Assembly (NCBI RefSeq): GCF_021010575.1
Contig: NZ_JAJNAG010000021.1
Span: forward strand, 1 to 64,000
DNA length: 64,000 bases
From: Limnobaculum eriocheiris
GTDB lineage: Bacteria; Pseudomonadota; Gammaproteobacteria; Enterobacterales; Enterobacteriaceae
Direction of reading: 5' to 3'
The notes beneath the pieces are model-generated. The model ran no database searches. It saw nothing but the letters and a program-made list of their open reading frames with translations, and had not been told where the DNA came from. The position numbers and the translations under genes are program-made. Below, one piece after another: positions 1-8,430 of this stretch (positions within the stretch are counted from its first letter, which is position 1; each line of letters begins with the position of its first letter).

Positions 1-3000
1 AAGCTGCAGGCATTACCGCAGAGGATTCCGTTGCATTAGTTGCCGGGCGTGACGTTAATCTGACCACGGCAGAAAGCCGGGAATATCAGGAAACCTACGG
101 TAAGCGCAAGAAAGAAATTAATGAATCTGTACGTCAGCAGGGGACGGAAATTGTTGCCGGAAAACAGGTTCAGGTTATTGCCGGACAGGACATTCATGCT
201 CAGGCGGCATCGGTAACGGCAAAAGAGGATATTTATGCCCGGGCCGGTCGGGATATCAACATCACGACGGCAACAGAAAGTGATTATCGCTTCTTTGAGG
301 AAACCAAAAAGAAATCCGGTTTTATGTCGAAAACCGTTACCCATAAAGTGGAACAGGATTACGCGACCAGTGAAAAAGGTTCGCTGTTTAGCGGTGATAA
401 TGTGACGTTATTGGCCGGTAATGACCTGAATATTTCCGGCTCATCGGTTATTGGTGATGGCGATTTGAAGCTAACCGCCGGAAATAACATCAATATTCTG
501 GCAGCGGTTGAAGAGCAGTCCACTTACCAGTTGAATGAAAAGAAAAAGAGCGGTGTCTTCAGCGGTGGTGGTCTTGGCTTTACCATCGGTACTACCCATT
601 CGCGCCATCAGATTGATGATGCCAGTACCACTCAAAGCCAGAGTGCCAGCATGATAGGCTCCACCGGTGGCAGCGTGAGTGTTGTTGCCGGTGGGCAGGC
701 ACATATTGGTGGTTCAGATGTTATCGCGTCAAAAGACATCAATATTATTGCGGATAACGTGCTGATAGATCCGGGGCATGACCTGCGTCAGCGTGATGAA
801 CGCTATGAGCAGAAAACGCAGGGGCTTAATCTGGCGCTTTCTGGTGTGGTGGGTGGAGCGATTAATTCAGGTTTTACTGCGGCTCAACAGGCCAGAGATG
901 AAAGCGACGATCGTCTGGCGGCGCTCAATGGCGTGAAGTCAGCGCTGTATGGGGTTCAGGCGGTACAGGGAGCCGTGCTGGATAGCGTAAAAGATGTGAA
1001 AGATAAATCTGACAATCTGATTGGTATCAGTGCCTCGGTGGGTTCTCAGAAATCCTCTTCGCAGCAGCATCTGGATCAGAATACGATTAAAGGCTCGGCG
1101 CTGAATGCGGGTAATAACCTGAGCATTATTGCTTATGGTAACGGTGATAGCGTGGCCAGCGGCAATATTGCGATTGGAGGAAGCCAGCTTAAAGCCGGTG
1201 GAAACACGACGCTGAGTGCAGAGCAGGATGTGCTGTTACTGGGGGCTGCCAATACCCAGGAAACCACAGGAAAGAACAGCAGTAGCGGCGGGGCTATTGG
1301 CGTTAGTGCGGGTATGGGCACTGAAGGTAATATGGGCGTGAGTATCTTCGCTAATGCCAATAAGAGTCGTGGTCATGACAAAGGGAATGGCACTCAGTGG
1401 GCTGAAACGACTATTGATACCGGTAATCAACTGACCATCAATAGCCAGCGTGATACGACGCTGATGGGGGCGCTGGTCAGCGGTGAACAGGTAACCCTGA
1501 ATGTCGGGCGCGATCTGCATCTACAAAGCCAGCAGGACAGCGACAATTACGATGCGAAGCAGCAGAGCGTCAGCGGTGGGATGAGTATCCCGATTTCGGG
1601 TTCTAACGCAGGCGGTAATTTCAGCTATAGCCGCGACAGGATGCACAGCACTTATGATAGCGTTCAGGAACAGACCGGGATTTATGCGGGTTCGGGTGGC
1701 TTTGATATTAGGGTAGGTGAGCACACTCAGCTTGACGGTGCGGTTATCAGTAGTACCGCCGGTGCGGATAAAAACCGGCTTGATACCGGTACGCTGGGCT
1801 TCAGTAATATTGAGAATAAGGCCGAGTTTAAAACCGAGCATCAGGGGGTATCGATTAGTGCCGGTGGGGACGGTGGCGGTAAGTTTATCGGCAACGTGGC
1901 AGGCGGTATGATTGCCGTTGGCGGCAATGACGGCAGTGCTTCGGGTATAACACGGGCGGCCATCTCCGAAGGGGAAATTATTATTCGGGATAAGGCAAAT
2001 CAGCAGCAGGATATTGCTGATTTAAGCCGTGATGTTGAGCATGCCAATGGCAGTATCAGTCCTATTTTTGATAAAGAGAAAGAGCAGAATCGGTTAAAAG
2101 AGATCCAACTGATAGGAGAGATAGGCGGTCAGATGATCGATATCGTTGCCACTCAGGGTGCGATTTACGGTGAAAAAGCGAAGAAAGATCCGGCGGCATC
2201 AGCACAGGCAGAAGCGGATTTAGTTGCAGAAGGACTGGCAGCCACGCTGACTCAGAAAGCGATAGAAGATCGGGCCTATGAAAACGGGTTACGCACCTTT
2301 GGTACCGGTGGTGATGTTCAGCGAGCCACACAGGCGGTGGTAGCAGCGTTACAGGGGCTTGCCGGGGGCGATATGTCACAGGCGCTGGCGGGGGCTTCGG
2401 CACCTTATGTAGCGAATGTGATTAAGGACCTGACCAAAGGCCATGATGAAGCAAATATCATGGCGCATGCGGTATTGGGTGCGGTGGTGGCCCATGTCAA
2501 TGGTAACTCGGCCTTAGCCGGTGCCGCAGGTGCCGCCACGGGAGAGTATATTGCTAAACAGCTGTATCCGGATACCGATCGTGGTATGTTGACAGAAGAG
2601 CAGCGGCAGACCATCAGTTTATTAAGTACGCTGGCAGCAGGGCTGGCCGGGGGTATCACAGGGGATAGTACCGCGAATGCGTTTGCGGGGGCGCAGGCGG
2701 GGAAGAATGCGGCGGTTAATAACTATCTGAGCAAAGGTGAACCGCAATTACTGGCTGATATGATGAAATCCTGTCTGTCAGGTGGCGGTAGTCAGGCATC
2801 TTGTCAGCAACAAGTTCAGAAAGAGGCCATTCGGCGATCTAATGCCAACCTTGAAGAACAAGGTGAGGCAATGGCTTCAAATGATACCGCGAAAGCTCAG
2901 GCATTGCTGGATGGAAGAGCCAGCACGGAAGAATATACTTATCTGAGAATGGTGGGTCTGGATCCCGATTTTGTTAATTCACTGGATGGAACCAGTGCTG

Positions 3001-3677
3001 TTGCAGCAGAATGGATCGGTACCTGTATGGGTATGAGCTGGGGTGAGTGTGCGAATGCTAAAGGTTATGAAAAGATTGGTTATGGTCTGGATTTTCTGGC
3101 GTTGGGTGGTGCCGGGAAGATAGCGGTTAAACCGGGTGAGGCGACGACTCAAGCTGGAACATCATCGACAAAAGGAACAACAGAACCTTCTTATAATTGG
3201 AAAGCCGGTGAAGGTGAATTTAGTATAAAAGCAAATGGGAAAGTTACTGATGTTGAGTCTCATATTAGTAAATATGATGCTAATTCGTTCCTTTATGATA
3301 AACCATTACCTAAAATAGATTATGTTGATATTCTCTCTTCGGAAACCAAAATGCATACGCTTTATGGCGATAAGCCAGGTAGTGGTGGGCATTTATTTCC
3401 AGGACAACCAGGAAAGACCTTTTTCCCTAATAACTGGCCCCCTGAAAGAGTTGTTAGTAATGTAGGTGATATAGTTACTTCCCCTAGCACCCAATGGTTT
3501 GCTCAATCGGGAGCAGGAGGTATATATACTAACGCTGGTAAAGCAGCAAGATGGGTTGCTTGGGAGGTTAGGGATGGGGTACGTGTTCGAGTGGTATATG
3601 AGCCAGCGAATGGTAAAATCGTAACGGCATTCCCAGATGATAAACCAATTCCACCTGCGTTAAAGCCAATTAAGTAA
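1..3677 (+). CDS. cdiA: CdiA/FhaB-type contact-dependent toxin, 3' part, with C-terminal EndoU nuclease domain
   Basis: The reading frame is open from base 3 to the stop at 3677 (1224 residues), so the gene starts outside the window; an ATG at 324 is internal. Most of the fragment is filamentous-haemagglutinin type repeat (recurring 'AGxDxxI' units). It is followed by an Ala/Gly-rich pre-toxin region ending near residues 904-907 in A-V-N-N, a degenerate form of the VENN boundary motif. The last ~110 residues match bacterial EndoU nuclease: H1118 followed by LYGD, then GSGGH with H1130, GKTFFP, and a closing GKIVTAFP. In the CdiA/MafB families such tips are RNases delivered into neighbouring cells on contact; some EndoU CdiA toxins cleave tRNA. 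The cognate immunity gene follows at 14 bases. Base composition becomes AT-rich from about 3130, as expected for a swapped toxin module. The transporter gene cdiB is not in the window. FhaB-like adhesin is the alternative name; the toxin tip makes CdiA preferable. Confidence 0.9.
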   Translation, partial: AAGITAEDSVALVAGRDVNLTTAESREYQETYGKRKKEINESVRQQGTEIVAGKQVQVIAGQDIHAQAASVTAKEDIYARAGRDINITTATESDYRFFEETKKKSGFMSKTVTHKVEQDYATSEKGSLFSGDNVTLLAGNDLNISGSSVIGDGDLKLTAGNNINILAAVEEQSTYQLNEKKKSGVFSGGGLGFTIGTTHSRHQIDDASTTQSQSASMIGSTGGSVSVVAGGQAHIGGSDVIASKDINIIADNVLIDPGHDLRQRDERYEQKTQGLNLALSGVVGGAINSGFTAAQQARDESDDRLAALNGVKSALYGVQAVQGAVLDSVKDVKDKSDNLIGISASVGSQKSSSQQHLDQNTIKGSALNAGNNLSIIAYGNGDSVASGNIAIGGSQLKAGGNTTLSAEQDVLLLGAANTQETTGKNSSSGGAIGVSAGMGTEGNMGVSIFANANKSRGHDKGNGTQWAETTIDTGNQLTINSQRDTTLMGALVSGEQVTLNVGRDLHLQSQQDSDNYDAKQQSVSGGMSIPISGSNAGGNFSYSRDRMHSTYDSVQEQTGIYAGSGGFDIRVGEHTQLDGAVISSTAGADKNRLDTGTLGFSNIENKAEFKTEHQGVSISAGGDGGGKFIGNVAGGMIAVGGNDGSASGITRAAISEGEIIIRDKANQQQDIADLSRDVEHANGSISPIFDKEKEQNRLKEIQLIGEIGGQMIDIVATQGAIYGEKAKKDPAASAQAEADLVAEGLAATLTQKAIEDRAYENGLRTFGTGGDVQRATQAVVAALQGLAGGDMSQALAGASAPYVANVIKDLTKGHDEANIMAHAVLGAVVAHVNGNSALAGAAGAATGEYIAKQLYPDTDRGMLTEEQRQTISLLSTLAAGLAGGITGDSTANAFAGAQAGKNAAVNNYLSKGEPQLLADMMKSCLSGGGSQASCQQQVQKEAIRRSNANLEEQGEAMASNDTAKAQALLDGRASTEEYTYLRMVGLDPDFVNSLDGTSAVAAEWIGTCMGMSWGECANAKGYEKIGYGLDFLALGGAGKIAVKPGEATTQAGTSSTKGTTEPSYNWKAGEGEFSIKANGKVTDVESHISKYDANSFLYDKPLPKIDYVDILSSETKMHTLYGDKPGSGGHLFPGQPGKTFFPNNWPPERVVSNVGDIVTSPSTQWFAQSGAGGIYTNAGKAARWVAWEVRDGVRVRVVYEPANGKIVTAFPDDKPIPPALKPIK

Positions 3678-3691
3678 AGAGAAAAAATATC

Positions 3692-3943
3692 ATGGATATA
3701 AGTAAGCAAATTAATTTATTAGGTAACGGATTAAAAAATCGACTGGATCCTACGCTTATTGACTTTGCGCTTGAATATATCGAATTCTCAGAAGTTGTAT
3801 TAGCATTTGAGACGTTATGTGACCATATCGCTGATTATGATGTTGTGATTAGTAAAGATGAATATAGCCAGATAATTAAAATAGCAAATGAACTTGGCTT
3901 AGAAATAGATGATAGGTATACGTATATCAATCCCGAAAAATGA
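3692..3943 (+). CDS. MafI-family immunity protein
   Basis: This 83-residue acidic protein begins 14 bases after the EndoU toxin stop codon, the usual place for an immunity gene. Its pattern (an N-terminal I-x-L-x-x-x-L-x-x-R-L segment, a central VLAFETLCD stretch, then a hydrophobic segment around SKDEYSQII) fits the MafI immunity family as I remember it. MafI proteins are paired with MafB toxins in Neisseria, some of which carry EndoU domains. The inferred job is to bind and block the EndoU domain in the cytoplasm of the producer and its kin. There is no signal peptide or membrane segment. A purine-rich stretch (AAAGAGAAAAAA) precedes the ATG. A strong terminator follows at once, so this is the last gene of the toxin operon. 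Cognate specificity is inferred from position and family only. Confidence 0.85.
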   Translation: MDISKQINLLGNGLKNRLDPTLIDFALEYIEFSEVVLAFETLCDHIADYDVVISKDEYSQIIKIANELGLEIDDRYTYINPEK

Positions 3944-3960
3944 AATATATATAATCATTC

Positions 3961-3996
3961 TATAAAAGCCACTATTGTGTGGCTTTTATATTTTTT
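3961..3996 (+). terminator. Rho-independent terminator after the toxin-immunity operon
   Basis: A perfect 12-bp stem (3961-3972 pairing with 3979-3990, arms ending in AAAAGCCAC / GTGGCTTTT) with a 6-base loop is followed by six T residues. It lies 17 bases after the immunity stop codon. Confidence 0.92.
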
Positions 3997-4145
3997 ATTG
4001 ATAGTGACATAATGGATTAGTAGCTTAATCTTTTGTTTTCTTCATGGTGAAAATTTATCCTGCCTGTTGATGGTTCTTCTTATATTAATTAAATGCCTGC
4101 CTGAACAATCCATATAATATTAAATTGTTATTTATTGGTTAATAA

Positions 4146-4175
4146 AATGAACATATATTGTTGTATATATTCATT
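4146..4175. repeat. Imperfect 13-bp inverted repeat in the dcuB upstream region
   Basis: The arms AATGAACATATAT (4146-4158) and GTATATATTCATT (4163-4175) are complementary at 11 of 13 positions around a 4-base spacer. It could be a regulator-binding dyad, but AT-rich DNA makes such dyads easily by chance. Confidence 0.35.
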
Positions 4176-4447
4176 GAATAATTCACAGGTCGTTAACCCT
4201 TGGTATCACTGAACTGCTCTGTTTTCTCTTGTATCGTTTAATTTCCCTTTTATATATCGTTCGCACCCAAACTATTAGTTAAAAATTATATCTGCATCAA
4301 AAAATAGATGGATCAAACCATATATAGTCGAATAACCATATGGGAGTATAACAGGGGAATTTAATAATTAGATTTTGATATAATTATTAACTTTATAATT
4401 TCATATGTTTTGGCAAGGCGCTCATCGTTTGGGATTAGCCTTAATAA

Positions 4448-4463
4448 TGTGATGAAAATCACT
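4448..4463 (+). promoter_or_regulatory. Probable CRP (cAMP receptor) site for dcuB
   Basis: The sequence TGTGA-TGAAAA-TCACT matches the CRP consensus TGTGA-N6-TCACA at nine of ten defined bases. It is centred about 93 bases before the dcuB ATG. E. coli dcuB is known to be CRP-activated, which supports the call. No convincing FNR box (TTGAT-N4-ATCAA) was found nearby. Confidence 0.7.
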
Positions 4464-4548
4464 GACAAATTAAAAATAACAAAACAATTAAATTTCAGAT
4501 AACAGATTCACTTTTTTTGATTATTAATTGGTATGTTCGGGGGTATAC

Positions 4549-5889
4549 ATGGATTTTGCTATACAACTTATTATCATCTTGATCTGTCTGTTCTATGGGG
4601 CACGTAAAGGTGGTATTGCGCTCGGTTTACTGGGCGGTGTGGGTTTAGTTATTCTGGTATTTGTGTTCCATCTTCAGCCGGGTAAACCGCCTGTTGATGT
4701 AATGCTGGTAATCATTGCGGTGGTGGCTGCCTCAGCGACATTACAGGCCTCCGGCGGCTTAGATGTAATGCTGCAGATAGCGGAAAAGCTGCTGCGTAAA
4801 AATCCAAAGTATGTCTCTATTGTGGCGCCTTTTGTTACCTGTACCTTGACGATTCTCTGCGGTACCGGCCACGTGGTGTACACCATTCTCCCCATTATTT
4901 ATGACGTTGCGATTAAGAATAATATTCGTCCTGAGCGCCCAATGGCTGCCAGCTCCATCGGTGCCCAAATGGGTATCATTGCCAGCCCGGTATCCGTAGC
5001 GGTAGTTTCTCTGGTAGCGATGTTAGGGAATTTTACTTTTAACGGTAAGCATCTGGAATTTTTAGATCTGCTGTCGATTACTATTCCATCAACTCTGATT
5101 GGTATTCTGGCGATTGGTATTTTTAGCTGGTTCCGTGGTAAAGATTTGGATAAAGATGAAGACTTCCAGAAATTTATCTCCGTTCCGGAAAACAAACATT
5201 ATGTTTATGGTGATACTGCAACGCTGTTAGACAAAAAACTGCCAACCAGTAACTGGATTGCAATGTGGATTTTCCTGGCTTCCATCGCCGTTGTTGCGTT
5301 GCTGGGTGCTTTCTCTAACCTGCGTCCTTCCTTTGATGGTAAAGCACTGTCGATGGTACTGGTTATTCAGATGTTTATGCTACTGTCCGGGGCATTGATC
5401 ATCATCATTACCAAAACCAATCCGGCACTAATTTCGAAGAATGAGGTGTTCCGTTCGGGGATGATTGCTATCGTGGCGGTATATGGTATCGCCTGGATGG
5501 CAGAAACCATGTTTGGTGCACATATGTCCGAAATCAAATCCGTTCTGGGGGATTTGGTCACCAAGTATCCGTGGGCCTATGCCATTGTATTACTGCTGGT
5601 ATCGAAGTTTGTTAACTCTCAGGCTGCCGCGCTGGCGGCAATTGTTCCTGTAGCTCTGGCTATTGGCGTTGACCCTGCATACATCGTTGCTTCTGCTCCT
5701 GCCTGTTATGGTTACTACATTCTGCCAACTTACCCAAGTGACCTGGCAGCTATCCAGTTTGACCGCTCTGGTACTACCCGTATCGGTCGCTTTGTTATTA
5801 ACCATAGTTTTATTCTGCCGGGCTTAATCGGTGTGGGTGTCTCTTGCGTATTTGGCTGGATATTTGCCGCTGCGTATGGGTTCCTGTGA
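4549..5889 (+). CDS. dcuB: Anaerobic C4-dicarboxylate transporter DcuB
   Basis: A 446-residue, highly hydrophobic inner-membrane protein whose sequence is essentially that of E. coli DcuB throughout ([12 protein letters not shown] near the start, [45 protein letters not shown], and a C-terminal run of helices). DcuB exchanges external fumarate for internal succinate during anaerobic fumarate respiration and also works with the DcuS sensor. I chose the ATG at 4549 because CGGGGG lies at good spacing before it and the length equals the family's. A TTG at 4528 would add seven unlikely residues. The gene is followed by a class I fumarase, the same pairing as E. coli dcuB-fumB, which supports an anaerobic role. 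A CRP site lies upstream. Confidence 0.96.
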   Translation: MDFAIQLIIILICLFYGARKGGIALGLLGGVGLVILVFVFHLQPGKPPVDVMLVIIAVVAASATLQASGGLDVMLQIAEKLLRKNPKYVSIVAPFVTCTLTILCGTGHVVYTILPIIYDVAIKNNIRPERPMAASSIGAQMGIIASPVSVAVVSLVAMLGNFTFNGKHLEFLDLLSITIPSTLIGILAIGIFSWFRGKDLDKDEDFQKFISVPENKHYVYGDTATLLDKKLPTSNWIAMWIFLASIAVVALLGAFSNLRPSFDGKALSMVLVIQMFMLLSGALIIIITKTNPALISKNEVFRSGMIAIVAVYGIAWMAETMFGAHMSEIKSVLGDLVTKYPWAYAIVLLLVSKFVNSQAAALAAIVPVALAIGVDPAYIVASAPACYGYYILPTYPSDLAAIQFDRSGTTRIGRFVINHSFILPGLIGVGVSCVFGWIFAAAYGFL

Positions 5890-6193
5890 TGTAATTAGCG
5901 TGTGCTATACCTGCAAAAGCAGTGGTAAAAGGGTATAGCGCACCGCTTTCAGATATGTCTACCGGATATTTTATGCTCCTCTCAGTGCGATTCTGTTCAT
6001 TAAAATCATAATAAAAATAAATAAAACTCTTATAAAATCAGCATAATAAAAAAGCTTTAAATTTATGAGCCTGATGGGTTCACAAACAGTTGTATAAACA
6101 GTCTCCTTACTTTATGGTGTCGGCGTCGCTCAGGCATCAGTCACGGTATATCGTGTTGATTTTTTCAAAAAACTTATAAAAGGCTGGAAGCAC
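5890..6193. other. dcuB-fumarase intergenic region with a stem-loop
   Basis: About 300 bases. Near its start TGTGCTATACC (5901-5911) can pair, with one bulge, with GGGTATAGCGCA (5931-5942). There is no T tract after it, so it may be a processing or attenuation hairpin rather than a full terminator. The rest is AT-rich. A TTGA-N5-TCAA element at about 6156 is one base short of an FNR box. Confidence 0.5.
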
Positions 6194-7813
6194 ATGTCAA
6201 CGATTGAATTTAAATATCAGGAGTCCTTCCCATTAGGAAAAGACGATACAGAATATTATTTACTGACAAAAGATCACGTTTCGGTATCGGAGTTTGATGG
6301 AAATGAGATCCTTAAAGTTGAACCTGAAGCACTGACACTGCTGGCACAGCATGCGTTGCATGACACCTCTTTTCTACTGCGTTCTGCACATCAGGCTCAG
6401 GTGGCCCAAATTCTGGAAGATCCGGAAGCCAGTGAAAACGATAAGTATGTTGCGCTGACATTCCTGCGCAATGCTGAAATTGCCGCTAAAGGCATTCTGC
6501 CTTTCTGTCAGGATACCGGCACCGCCATCATTATGGGGAAAAAGGGTCAGAACGTCTGGACGGGATGTAATGATGAAGAAGCTTTATCCCGCGGTGTGTT
6601 CAATACCTTCGTGGAAGATAACCTGCGTTATTCTCAGAATGCGCCGCTGAATATGTACGATGAGGTGAATACCGGCTGTAACCTGCCTGCACAAATCGAC
6701 CTTTATAGCACCGAGGGCTCTGAGTATAAATTCCTGTGCATTGTTAAAGGTGGTGGTTCTGCGAACAAAACCATGCTGTATCAGGAAACAAAAGCGCTGC
6801 TGACGCCAGAAAAACTGGAAAAATACCTGATCGAAAAAATGAAGAGCCTGGGTACGGCGGCTTGTCCTCCTTACCATGTGGCTTTTGTTATTGGCGGTAC
6901 CTCTGCTGAAACCAACCTGAAAGTGGTGAAGCTGGCTTCAGCTAAATATTATGATGAACTGCCAACCACGGGTAATGAAGGTGGTCAGGCATTCCGTGAT
7001 TTAGATATGGAAGCAAAACTGCTGAAAGCGGCGCAGAATCTGGGTATTGGCGCGCAGTTTGGTGGTAAATATTTTGCCCATGATATTCGTGTTATCCGCT
7101 TACCTCGCCACGGCGCTTCTTGCCCAATTGGCATGGGAGTTTCCTGCTCTGCGGACCGTAATATTAAAGCGAAAATTAACAAAGAAGGTATCTGGATTGA
7201 GAAGCTGGAAGACAATCCGGGTAAATATATTCCACAGTCATACCGGGAAGCCGGTGAAGGGGAGGCGGTTCATATTAATCTTAATCGTCCTATGCCTGAG
7301 ATCCTTGCTGAGCTGTCAAAGTATCCGGTTTCAACCCGCGTTTCTCTGACGGGGACTATCATCGTTGGTCGTGACATCGCTCACGCACGTCTGCAGGCGC
7401 TGTTGGATAAAGGTGAAGATCTGCCACAGTACATTAAAGACCACCCAATCTATTATGCAGGTCCGGCGAAGAAGCCAGAGGGTTATGCCTCCGGTTCACT
7501 GGGCCCAACGACGGCGGGTCGTATGGACTCCTATGTGGATGCCTTCCAGTTTCGCGGTGGTAGCCTGATTATGCTATCTAAGGGCAACCGTAGCCAACAG
7601 GTGACCGATGCCTGTAAGAAACATGGTGGCTTCTATCTGGGTAGTATTGGTGGACCAGCGGCTATCCTGGCGCAAAACAGTATTAAGAGCCTGGAGTGCG
7701 TGGCTTATCCTGAACTGGACATGGAAGCTATCTGGAAAATCGAAGTAGAAAACTTCCCGGCATTTATTCTGGTGGATGATAAAGGTAACGATTTCTTCCA
7801 GAAGTTTAAATAG
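6194..7813 (+). CDS. fumB: Class I fumarate hydratase, iron-sulfur dependent
   Basis: A 539-residue cytoplasmic enzyme interconverting fumarate and malate. The three cysteines that hold the [4Fe-4S] cluster are in the expected places: C105 (PFCQDTGT), C224 (TAACPPYH) and C318 (GVSCSADR). The N-terminal ~270 residues form the cluster domain and the C-terminal part (from about residue 330, including RDIAHARL and GPTTAGRMD) is the mobile beta-type domain. Length fits E. coli FumA/FumB (548). Because it follows dcuB as in E. coli, I assign it as the anaerobic FumB type, making fumarate from malate for respiration; sequence alone cannot separate FumA from FumB. The ATG has GGAAG a few bases upstream. 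A strong terminator follows. Confidence 0.93.
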   Translation: MSTIEFKYQESFPLGKDDTEYYLLTKDHVSVSEFDGNEILKVEPEALTLLAQHALHDTSFLLRSAHQAQVAQILEDPEASENDKYVALTFLRNAEIAAKGILPFCQDTGTAIIMGKKGQNVWTGCNDEEALSRGVFNTFVEDNLRYSQNAPLNMYDEVNTGCNLPAQIDLYSTEGSEYKFLCIVKGGGSANKTMLYQETKALLTPEKLEKYLIEKMKSLGTAACPPYHVAFVIGGTSAETNLKVVKLASAKYYDELPTTGNEGGQAFRDLDMEAKLLKAAQNLGIGAQFGGKYFAHDIRVIRLPRHGASCPIGMGVSCSADRNIKAKINKEGIWIEKLEDNPGKYIPQSYREAGEGEAVHINLNRPMPEILAELSKYPVSTRVSLTGTIIVGRDIAHARLQALLDKGEDLPQYIKDHPIYYAGPAKKPEGYASGSLGPTTAGRMDSYVDAFQFRGGSLIMLSKGNRSQQVTDACKKHGGFYLGSIGGPAAILAQNSIKSLECVAYPELDMEAIWKIEVENFPAFILVDDKGNDFFQKFK

Positions 7814-7842
7814 GCGCTAAGTCAATAATTAGTTAGCACCAG

Positions 7843-7870
7843 AGCCCTGAGTATCACTCAGGGCTTTTTT
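7843..7870 (+). terminator. Rho-independent terminator after fumarase
   Basis: A perfect 9-bp stem AGCCCTGAG / CTCAGGGCT with a 5-base loop (TATCA) and a run of six T. It ends within about ten bases of the first recognisable codons of the GMC remnant. Confidence 0.93.
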
Positions 7871-7876
7871 GTATAC

Positions 7877-8416
7877 AGAAAACCCCCAGCCTGGGGTTCT
7901 GAATGGAAAGTTGCCGTTCAGGATAGCTATCAGCGGGTGATGAATATCAGTTCATCCGGTTCGGTCATGTCATATCGCGACAGTTATCTGGATCTGGATC
8001 CCAACTATACTGATAGTAATGATCAACCGCTGCTACGTATGACTTTTAACTGGCATGACAATGAGATCAAGATGGCACAGTTTACTACTAACAAAGCCGG
8101 GGAAATTGCCAAAGCAATGAATCCTGAATCTTATAAAGTGAATGCCAAAAAATTGGGTGCCCGGTATGACACCCGACCTTACCAGACGACCCATAATACC
8201 GGGGGCGCCATTATGGGCAGCGATCCTAAAACCAGCGTGGTAAACCGTCATTTGCAAAGCTGGGGTGTACCGAACGTCTTTGTTATGCAGGCTTGTGTAT
8301 TTCCACAAAACTTTGGTTATAACCCAACCGGGTTGGTGGGTGCATTGGCGTACTGGTCAGCTAATGCAATACGTGAGCAATATCTGAAAAAACCTGGCCC
8401 ACTGGTGCAGGCATAA
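7877..8416 (+). pseudogene. GMC-family gluconate 2-dehydrogenase flavoprotein subunit, C-terminal remnant
   Basis: Only the last ~180 residues of a GMC oxidoreductase survive (full-length family members are near 590). In-frame homology begins about 7880 (KPPAWG..WK) and runs through SYRDSYLDLDP, PLLRMTF, PYQTTHNTGGAIMG, SVVNRHLQSWGVPNVFV, FPQNFGYNPTG and a C-terminal KKPGPLV. These are typical of the large subunit of membrane-bound gluconate or related sugar-acid dehydrogenases. The whole FAD-binding N-terminus is missing, so it cannot be active. There is no ribosome-binding site before the possible GTG/ATG at 7937/7940. The break falls directly after the fumarase terminator, as if a deletion removed the small subunit and most of this gene. 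The cytochrome subunit follows 14 bases downstream. Confidence 0.85.
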
Positions 8417-8430
8417 CAGGAGACGGAAAA

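Larger units (their letters stand above)
3997..4548. other. AT-rich intergenic region upstream of dcuB
   Basis: About 550 bases without a supportable gene. It is very AT-rich and contains an imperfect dyad at 4146-4175 and a CRP-type site at 4448-4463; the rest shows no open frame of note. It probably marks the junction between the exchangeable toxin locus and the metabolic genes and carries the dcuB promoter. Confidence 0.7.

Noticed and set aside
2062-2403. 113-codon minus-strand frame inside the CdiA gene
   Set aside because: It lies antisense in a GC-biased repetitive coding region; composition is Pro/Leu-rich as expected for a shadow frame, and the sense frame is clearly coding.
6156-6168. 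TTGA-N5-TCAA before fumarase, a possible FNR box
   Set aside because: FNR needs six bases between TTGA and TCAA; here there are five, in a run of T.
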